Origin: Muribaculaceae bacterium
GTDB taxonomy: Bacteria > Bacteroidota > Bacteroidia > Bacteroidales > Muribaculaceae
Direction: 5' to 3'
Length of the DNA: 11,979 nucleotides
Assembly: GCA_029060585.1 (NCBI GenBank)
Contig: JAIDTS010000381.1
Coordinates: 1-11,979 of the forward strand
The notes beneath the pieces are model-generated. The model saw only the letters and a program-made list of their open reading frames with translations, made no database searches and had not been told where the DNA came from. Positions 6,437-11,142 of the stretch are shown here, piece by piece. A program made the translations under genes and the position numbers. The first letter of the stretch is position 1. Each line of letters begins with the position of its first letter.

Positions 6437-7825
6437 ATGAGACACCTTACTTCCGCCATCTGCCTGGGCATCGCATCTATCGCCCTTGCACAGAACCCCG
6501 AAGCTATTACCGCGATGTCGATCCTTGACTCCGACATCGCTCTTGCCGACTCGCTGGCGACGGACTCCATTCTGTTCCAGCCGGTAGTGATACGTGAACT
6601 TCCGGAGATCCTTGCGGCACTCCCCGACACAATGCCGGAACTCCCATTCAATCCGATCATCGGCCCCTGGATCTTTTCAGGCTATCGCGCCCTCAATGAG
6701 CGCTCTTTCGGCAATCAGACCGACAGCCAGATACCGAACTATGAAAAAATCAAGGAAGAAGCTTGGTCAAACGTTGCCACCACACCGGCATGGCTTTATG
6801 ACGTTCTGACACAAGCCAGAATCAGCGGTGACTACATGTACAGTACGATGGTCTATACTCCGAACTCGGTCCAGTATACCTACTGGGATCTTCCCGTACC
6901 TCCGAGATTGCCCGAAGACGACGTGACTCTCGGTGCATATATCCGCAACCTCAACCTTCCGGAAGTGGCTGTGACTGACGCACTCCTGCCTGAATTCGAA
7001 CAGAAGAAGAAGCATTGGCTACATACTTTCAATACCGGACTGCAGTTCTCTCAGGCCTACGTTTCGAAAAACTGGTATCAGGGCGGCAACAACTATCTCG
7101 CCCTGCTCTATAATTTCTACTGGGATGTCCAGCTAAACCCAACCTACCACCCAAACCAGATTTTCCAGAGCACGGTCAGCTATAAGCTCGGAGTCAACTC
7201 CATCGAGCAGAATGCAGTAGGACGCAAGTACTCACTCTCCGAAGATAATTTCCAGTATAATGTCAAGTATGGTTTCAAGGCGTTCCAGAAATGGTTCTAC
7301 ACCATAACAGGACAGTTCAAGACCCAGTTCTTCAGAAACTATAAGACAAATACAGACATCCGTACAGCATCGCTTCTATCGCCCGCCGACCTCAACCTCG
7401 GTATCGGTATGACCTACAACTACGCTAACCAGAAGAAGACCTTCAACATGACGGCTTCTATAGCTCCGCTCTCCTACAACCTTAAGGTCTGCATCGACAA
7501 GGAGATTGATCCGACACAGTTCAACATAAAGCCGGGACATAAGACTCACAATGAGTTCGGTTCGAGCGGCGAGGTCAACATGACATGGCAGGCCACCTCC
7601 AACATCTCGATGCGCACCAGGCTCTTTGCCTTCACGGACTACAATTATTTCCAGGGTAACATCGAGACGACTTGGGACTTCGCCATAAATAAATTCCTCA
7701 GCACCCAGATCTATGCCAACCTGCGCTATGACTCCAGTTCCGACTTCAATCTCTGCAAGTGGCACCACTGGATGCTAAAGGAAATCCTGAGCTTCGGCCT
7801 CTCCTATTCCTTCTCTACAAAGTAA
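6437..7825 (+). CDS. DUF3078 family outer-membrane protein
   Basis: A 462-residue exported protein. The signal peptide (1-18) ends ALA before Gln19. Residues 20-190 are a poorly conserved periplasm-facing or linker region. From about residue 195 to the end there are alternating aromatic and polar strands typical of a beta-barrel, beginning with FNTGLQFSQAYVSKNW and NWYQGGNN (212-219), which resembles the NWxxGG motif of DUF3078 proteins, and ending with the strand SFGLSYSFSTK. Members of this Bacteroidota family are generally annotated as outer-membrane proteins of unknown function. It follows the S41 protease by 61 bases occupied largely by a CTCTCCA array. The ten bases CTACTATATG spanning its start also span the parE start. 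Family assignment is from memory of the motif; function is unknown. Confidence 0.75.
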   Translation: MRHLTSAICLGIASIALAQNPEAITAMSILDSDIALADSLATDSILFQPVVIRELPEILAALPDTMPELPFNPIIGPWIFSGYRALNERSFGNQTDSQIPNYEKIKEEAWSNVATTPAWLYDVLTQARISGDYMYSTMVYTPNSVQYTYWDLPVPPRLPEDDVTLGAYIRNLNLPEVAVTDALLPEFEQKKKHWLHTFNTGLQFSQAYVSKNWYQGGNNYLALLYNFYWDVQLNPTYHPNQIFQSTVSYKLGVNSIEQNAVGRKYSLSEDNFQYNVKYGFKAFQKWFYTITGQFKTQFFRNYKTNTDIRTASLLSPADLNLGIGMTYNYANQKKTFNMTASIAPLSYNLKVCIDKEIDPTQFNIKPGHKTHNEFGSSGEVNMTWQATSNISMRTRLFAFTDYNYFQGNIETTWDFAINKFLSTQIYANLRYDSSSDFNLCKWHHWMLKEILSFGLSYSFSTK

Positions 7826-7836
7826 GCCTAAATGGT

Positions 7837-7859
7837 AGTGAGGCTTGCCAGCCTCCACT
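7837..7859 (+). other. Hairpin in the leader of the first small secreted gene
   Basis: AGTG-AGGCT (7837-7845) pairs with AGCCT-C-CACT (7850-7859) around a TGCC loop: nine base pairs with a single bulged C. It starts 11 bases after the DUF3078 stop. There is no adjacent T-run (the nearest, TTTTT, begins at 7874), so it could be a weak terminator or a 3'-end stabiliser. A near-match to the -7 box, TATTTTTC, lies at 7872-7879. Confidence 0.35.
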
Positions 7860-7895
7860 CCGAGTACAAGATATTTTTCTTCAAAGGCAATAATC

Positions 7896-8456
7896 ATGTC
7901 AAAAATCAAGACCTTACTTGCGTCGGCAGTGATATCGTTGATGTCACTGCCGACGCATGCTTTCTTTCCGTCGGAAAAGGAGATAAGGGAATGGTGCAAC
8001 ACGGGCGTTCTCGCCCCGGTGGAAGGAATATGGGAATATCCCGACGATGGAGCAAGGGTCTGCATTCAAGCTGATCCAAAATCTCCGGGATGCTTCGAAA
8101 TCATCATCATCAGCACGCCTGACTGCCGTCTTGAATACGGCGATGTGATCGGCCGGCTGCATCCTACTGTAGACTCACGCCAGTTCCGTCTGGAACAGTT
8201 CACCCGACGGGACAAGCTCTCGCTTACCAAAGCTGAGCAGTGCGCCGCAACCCTGTCTACCGACGGAGAATCGCTGCGGGTGAAGGCCCCTAAAGTGAAA
8301 TTCAAGATAAACATTAACACACTCCTGCCTCGCTTCTGGAGGGTGGTGCGGGTTTCGTATGACGATCCTACCGACAAACTACCGGCCGGTCTGGTGAAGG
8401 TATATCCGGGCTATGACCATAACGGATCGTTGCGCCGAAAAATCAGGATACTATGA
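7896..8456 (+). CDS. Small exported protein of unknown function
   Basis: The chosen ATG gives 186 residues with a clear signal peptide (1-22, ending THA before Phe23) and an AAAGG sequence eight bases upstream. The longer frame beginning at 7845 adds 17 residues without signal-peptide character and was rejected. The mature part begins FFPSEKEIREWCNTG and carries PVEGIWEYPDDG (41-52), similar in feel to the EGIW entry motif seen in small beta-rich secreted Bacteroidales proteins. It has five cysteines after the signal peptide (34, 56, 66, 77, 116). The C terminus is basic (SLRRKIRIL). The fold is probably a small beta-barrel or sandwich, but I do not recognise the family. Its TGA overlaps the start of the next gene (ATGA), so the two are likely translated together. 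Confidence 0.8.
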   Translation: MSKIKTLLASAVISLMSLPTHAFFPSEKEIREWCNTGVLAPVEGIWEYPDDGARVCIQADPKSPGCFEIIIISTPDCRLEYGDVIGRLHPTVDSRQFRLEQFTRRDKLSLTKAEQCAATLSTDGESLRVKAPKVKFKININTLLPRFWRVVRVSYDDPTDKLPAGLVKVYPGYDHNGSLRRKIRIL

Positions 8457-8983
8457 GAATAAGTAATAGTCATGGCTACATCGCAGCCATTTTTCTGGCT
8501 ATGGCTGCTTCTCTGGCAGTTTCTTCTGCCGAGGCCCGAAAGATCAGGACGAAGCATTCAATTCCGAAGGAAGCTAAGAAGCCTATATCGTCAGACGGCA
8601 CGGAGCAGTCAGATTTTAAGATTGTCTCACTGTCTTCCGATTCTATAGCATTCTGCGACAGCATCCTCCCCATGATACGGTTTTACGGTTTCGACAAGAC
8701 TGTCACAAGCAGCATCGAGAGCTTCTTCATATCCAACGGCCTACAGGATACCCTGACGGGCTTGGAGGTTGAGATATCCTATTCAGACATGAAAGGTCGC
8801 CAGCTGCACAAACGCAGTGTCCACATAGACTGCGACATTCCCTCCGGAGAGACCAAACGCATCGACATTAAGAGCTGGGATACCCAGAAATCTTTCTACT
8901 TCCACAAGTCTGTAAAACCCAAACGCCAAGCCACCCCCTTCAACGTCACCCTTCGCCCCCTCTCCGTCACTTGCAAGTCATGA
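8453..8983 (+). CDS. Small exported protein, FxLYD-like domain, unknown function
   Basis: A 176-residue protein whose first 28 residues look like a signal peptide (hydrophobic 9-25, AEA before Arg29). A basic, low-complexity linker (29-50) precedes a beta-rich domain from about 55 to 172. Its pattern, SSIESFFISNG then LTGLEVEISYSDMKGRQL then DCDIPSGETKRIDI, resembles FxLYD-type Ig-like domains, in which a strand ending in SN/GN is followed by a strand carrying a D-x-x-G turn and a PGxS-like turn. This is a resemblance only. It overlaps the preceding gene by four bases. Its 3' end overlaps the 3' end of the oppositely oriented cyuA by 17 bases. A paired function with the preceding small secreted protein is plausible but unproven. 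Confidence 0.78.
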   Translation: MRISNSHGYIAAIFLAMAASLAVSSAEARKIRTKHSIPKEAKKPISSDGTEQSDFKIVSLSSDSIAFCDSILPMIRFYGFDKTVTSSIESFFISNGLQDTLTGLEVEISYSDMKGRQLHKRSVHIDCDIPSGETKRIDIKSWDTQKSFYFHKSVKPKRQATPFNVTLRPLSVTCKS

Positions 8984-10250
8984 TCTTCAGGACGAGTTTG
9001 TCTGTGGCCTGCATCGAGTCGCGTCCTATACTTGTGAGATTGTGAATCGTCTCGTCTACGTCGTCGGAGATAATGCCTTCCGCTGAAGTGACAGCAAATC
9101 CCTGCATGGCCAGCATGGCCGACATCATGGCAGTGCTCACACCGCTCGAGATCTTCATCGAGCACGAGGGCTTAGCTCCGTCACAAATCATGCCAGTGAG
9201 ATTGGCAACCATGTTCTTAACCGCATCACACACCTGATCGTAGCCCCCTCCCATCAGATAGACAAGTCCGCTCGCCGCTCCAGTCGATGCCACAACACAC
9301 CCGCAAAGCGCCGACAGACGTCCGAGTGATTGCTTGATGTATATCGAGGTCAGATTGCTCAACATCAAGGCACGGATCGTAGCCTCCTCCGAGGCGTTGA
9401 TATCCTTGGCATAAGACACCACTGGCATAGTAGCCGTAATACCCTGATTGCCCGATCCACTATTGCTCATCACAGGCACCATGGCGCCTCCCATCCTTGC
9501 GTCGCATGCGGCGGACGTCAGCGTAATGGCGTGTGCAACCGGAGTATCACCGAAAAACCTCTCTCCGAAATGCTGTACTGTCGATCCGAGGCAATGTCCG
9601 TATTTACCGGCAAGAGCATACTCGGCGGCAGCTAAGTTAAGTTTCTTCGCTTCAAGAATGAATGAAATCTCTTCCAAAGGAGCCGTAGTAGCAAAATCAT
9701 ATACCATCCGCATGTCAAGCTCAGGGTCAGCGCACGCCGAAGCCTCCTGACCTTCAGACTCATCTGACTTCTCATATAGAATCGCTCCATCCTTCTCTAT
9801 AAGGATGAAATTCGTATGAGACCCTGAGATAATCACCCTGGCTGTATGCCCTTCGCACTCCACACGCACGTCGATGTGAAGATTTGATGGCGCGTTCGCC
9901 TCAAGAGCAATGCTTATCCTTCCCTCGTCGATATACCGTTTCCCTTCTTCCACTGCTTCCGGAGTGACATCCCGAAGCACCTCAAGACTGTATTCCGACT
10001 TACCGACAAGTGCACCAAGCGCGACTGCAATGGGGAGACCTATCATCCCCGTGCCGGGAATCCCTACACCCATAGCGTTCTTTATGATATTGCCGCTGAG
10101 AAACAGGTCTATCCTTTCAGGAAGCATTCCGAGAGTCTCGGTTGCCTTCGCAACGCAAAGCGCTACAGCAACCGGTTCGGTACATCCCACAGCGGGAACC
10201 ACCTCCCGCTTAACAAGGTCTATTATCTGACATCGAAGTGATTTTTCCAT
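8967..10250 (-). CDS. cyuA: L-cysteine desulfidase-like protein (CyuA/YhaM, UPF0597 family)
   Basis: A 427-residue cytoplasmic Fe-S enzyme of the serine-dehydratase-alpha superfamily. Characterised members break L-cysteine into pyruvate, ammonia and hydrogen sulfide. Candidate [4Fe-4S] ligands are Cys23 in AVGCTEPVAVAL, Cys316/Cys318 in LCGCVV, and Cys356 in MICDGAKPSC. A serine/glycine-rich SNSGSGNQG loop (262-270) is also typical. I chose the ATG at 10250 because the family motif GCTEP then falls near residue 23; the upstream ATG at 10292 adds an unlikely 14 residues that run into the ATGGTAAATC repeats. No cysteine transporter or regulator gene is adjacent. The gene ends tail to tail with, and overlapping, a plus-strand gene. 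Serine or another beta-substituted amino acid could be the real substrate. Confidence 0.87.
   Translation of the reverse strand: MEKSLRCQIIDLVKREVVPAVGCTEPVAVALCVAKATETLGMLPERIDLFLSGNIIKNAMGVGIPGTGMIGLPIAVALGALVGKSEYSLEVLRDVTPEAVEEGKRYIDEGRISIALEANAPSNLHIDVRVECEGHTARVIISGSHTNFILIEKDGAILYEKSDESEGQEASACADPELDMRMVYDFATTAPLEEISFILEAKKLNLAAAEYALAGKYGHCLGSTVQHFGERFFGDTPVAHAITLTSAACDARMGGAMVPVMSNSGSGNQGITATMPVVSYAKDINASEEATIRALMLSNLTSIYIKQSLGRLSALCGCVVASTGAASGLVYLMGGGYDQVCDAVKNMVANLTGMICDGAKPSCSMKISSGVSTAMMSAMLAMQGFAVTSAEGIISDDVDETIHNLTSIGRDSMQATDKLVLKIMTCK
8969..8978. other. Ten-base palindrome at overlapping convergent gene ends
   Basis: ACTTGCAAGT is a perfect palindrome inside the 17-base overlap of the small secreted gene and cyuA. 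Read on the plus strand it encodes Thr-Cys-Lys of the ending TCKS; read on the minus strand it also encodes Thr-Cys-Lys, the last three residues of CyuA. Confidence 0.9.
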
Positions 10251-10280
10251 AAAAAAAATAATTACTACATAAGATGTATC

Positions 10281-10310
10281 ATGGTAAATCATGGTAAATC
10301 ATGATAAATC
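10281..10310. repeat. Ten-base direct repeats ATGGTAAATC x3 upstream of cyuA
   Basis: ATGGTAAATC at 10281-10290 and 10291-10300, then ATGATAAATC at 10301-10310, preceded by a partial match at 10274-10280. The array lies 31-60 bases upstream of the chosen cyuA start. A ten-base period puts every unit on the same face of the helix, as in regulator-binding iterons. An eight-base palindrome ATCATGAT lies at 10298-10305. No TAnnTTTG box for cyuA was found nearby. Confidence 0.88.
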
Positions 10311-10330
10311 CCAATGATTCATTTTTCCCC

Positions 10331-10356
10331 TTAACCCCTTTGACCCTCTAACCCTC
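10331..10356. repeat. Degenerate eight- to nine-base repeat of (T)RACCCYY type
   Basis: TTAACCCCT (10331-10339), TTGACCCTC (10340-10348) and TAACCCTC (10349-10356) form three imperfect units between the cyuA upstream region and the end of tdk, directly before the hairpin at 10356-10378. Confidence 0.5.
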
Positions 10357-10378
10357 AATTTTCGCAAAGCGAAAACTG
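10356..10378 (-). terminator. Hairpin just beyond the tdk stop, possible terminator
   Basis: TTTTCGC (10359-10365) and GCGAAAA (10369-10375) are perfect seven-base arms around AAA; two more pairs (CA/TG) extend the stem past one mismatch to 10356-10378. It starts two bases beyond the tdk stop codon. No T-run follows in the tdk direction (AGGGTTAGAGGG), so it may stabilise the 3' end rather than end transcription. The core CGCAAAGCG matches the hairpin at 201-223. Confidence 0.4.
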
Positions 10379-10380
10379 AA

Positions 10381-11010
10381 TTAAACCTCCTCAAAAGGCA
10401 ACGTGTCGCGGTGCGCCATCTCGATACGCTTGTTGCGCCAGCATTTGCGACAGACGGCTATGTATCGGTCATTGCCTCCAATCTCCACCTGCTCCCCTTC
10501 GGTTATTATCTCCCCGTTGCCATCTATTCGGGCATTCACTATTGTCTTCCGGCCACAACTGCATGTAGACTTTACCTCCTCTATCGAATCGGCGATCTCG
10601 AACAGACGCCGTGATCCTTCAAACAGACGGGTCTGGAAATCGGTGCGCAATCCGTAACATATGATGTTGCACCCGTAGTCGTCAACCACTCTGGCCAGCT
10701 GATCTACCTGCGCCTCAGAGAGAAACTGAGCCTCGTCTACAAGTATCCAGTCTGGCACACTCAGAGTCTGTTCGAAAATGACTTTCACCGTATCGTAGAG
10801 ATCTGTGTCTGGATAAATCCACTTGCACTCCCGCTCGATACCGATGCGTGAGCGAATCACGTTCTTCTTCTCCCGTGTATCCACAACGGGCTTGAGGCAC
10901 AGATATGCCATGCCACGTTCCTCGAAGTTATATGCTGTAGTCAGCAGCATGGCGGTCTTTGCAGATCCCATGGTGCCATAGCGAAAATAGAGTTTTCCAA
11001 TCCGGTTCAT
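10381..11010 (-). CDS. tdk: Thymidine kinase
   Basis: A 209-residue cytoplasmic enzyme that phosphorylates thymidine to dTMP with ATP in the salvage pathway. The P-loop is YGTMGSAKT (11-19, Lys18), Walker B plus the catalytic glutamate are VDEAQFL (91-97, Glu93), and the lasso region has YGLRTDF (119-125). Four zinc ligands are Cys150 and Cys152 (CSCGRK) and Cys187 and Cys190 (CRKCWR). GEQVEIGGNDRYIAVCRK is very close to E. coli Tdk, and the protein belongs to that YGLRTDF subtype rather than the one I recall from Bacteroides (AGLDMDF). The ATG at 11010 is needed because the next Met is inside the P-loop. A strong promoter ends four bases upstream of this ATG. It is divergent from metX. Confidence 0.95.
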   Translation of the reverse strand: MNRIGKLYFRYGTMGSAKTAMLLTTAYNFEERGMAYLCLKPVVDTREKKNVIRSRIGIERECKWIYPDTDLYDTVKVIFEQTLSVPDWILVDEAQFLSEAQVDQLARVVDDYGCNIICYGLRTDFQTRLFEGSRRLFEIADSIEEVKSTCSCGRKTIVNARIDGNGEIITEGEQVEIGGNDRYIAVCRKCWRNKRIEMAHRDTLPFEEV

Positions 11011-11014
11011 GACG

Positions 11015-11046
11015 CAAATTTACAACCGATTCGGCAAATATGCAAA
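11015..11046 (-). promoter_or_regulatory. tdk promoter, Bacteroidota type, predicts a leaderless mRNA
   Basis: On the minus strand TTTG (11046-11043), a 20-base spacer and TAAATTTG (11022-11015) match the Bacteroidota -33/-7 consensus fully. The -7 box ends four bases before the tdk ATG (11010), so the expected start site is at or within a base or two of the A of the ATG. The spacer contains a small palindrome, CCGA-T-TCGG (11026-11034). Confidence 0.75.
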
Positions 11047-11098
11047 TCCAACATTTAATATTTTTCGCAGGATAAGGCTTTTTTTGAAAAATAAGCAT

Positions 11099-11106
11099 TA
11101 TCTTTG
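11099..11106 (+). promoter_or_regulatory. Predicted -7 box of metX
   Basis: TATCTTTG at 11099-11106 matches TAnnTTTG exactly. The only TTTG upstream (11083-11086) has a 12-base spacer, too short, and the expected -33 position is not a good match, so the promoter may be weak or activator-dependent. The transcript would begin near 11110, leaving a leader of about 33 bases that is mostly AACGTAA repeats. No SAM-type riboswitch could fit between this box and the ATG. Confidence 0.55.
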
Positions 11107-11114
11107 CATCGCAA

Positions 11115-11142
11115 AACGCCCAACGTAAAACGTAGAACGTAA
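11115..11142 (+). repeat. Heptanucleotide array AACGTAA x3-4 abutting the metX start
   Basis: AACGTAA (11122-11128), AACGTAG (11129-11135) and AACGTAA (11136-11142), preceded by a degenerate unit AACGCCC (11115-11121). The last unit ends at the base before the metX ATG. The units place TAA, TAG and TAA in the three forward frames; the last TAA is in frame with and adjacent to the ATG. No Shine-Dalgarno sequence is present. Confidence 0.9.

Noticed and set aside
7845..7895. Longer start for the first small secreted protein
   Set aside because: The added residues mask the signal peptide and begin just beyond the hairpin; the ATG at 7896 has a good signal peptide and an AAAGG upstream.
10251..10292. 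Longer CyuA starting at the ATG at 10292
   Set aside because: The extra 14 residues are not family-like, come from the repeat array and an A/T run, and displace the conserved GCTEP motif from its usual distance to the N terminus.
8967..10292. Plus-strand open frames opposite cyuA
   Set aside because: cyuA has strong family motifs on the minus strand; the opposite frames are low-complexity translations without motifs.
11011..11142. SAM-type riboswitch upstream of metX
   Set aside because: The predicted leader is about 33 bases of repeats, and no long conserved paired structure is visible.
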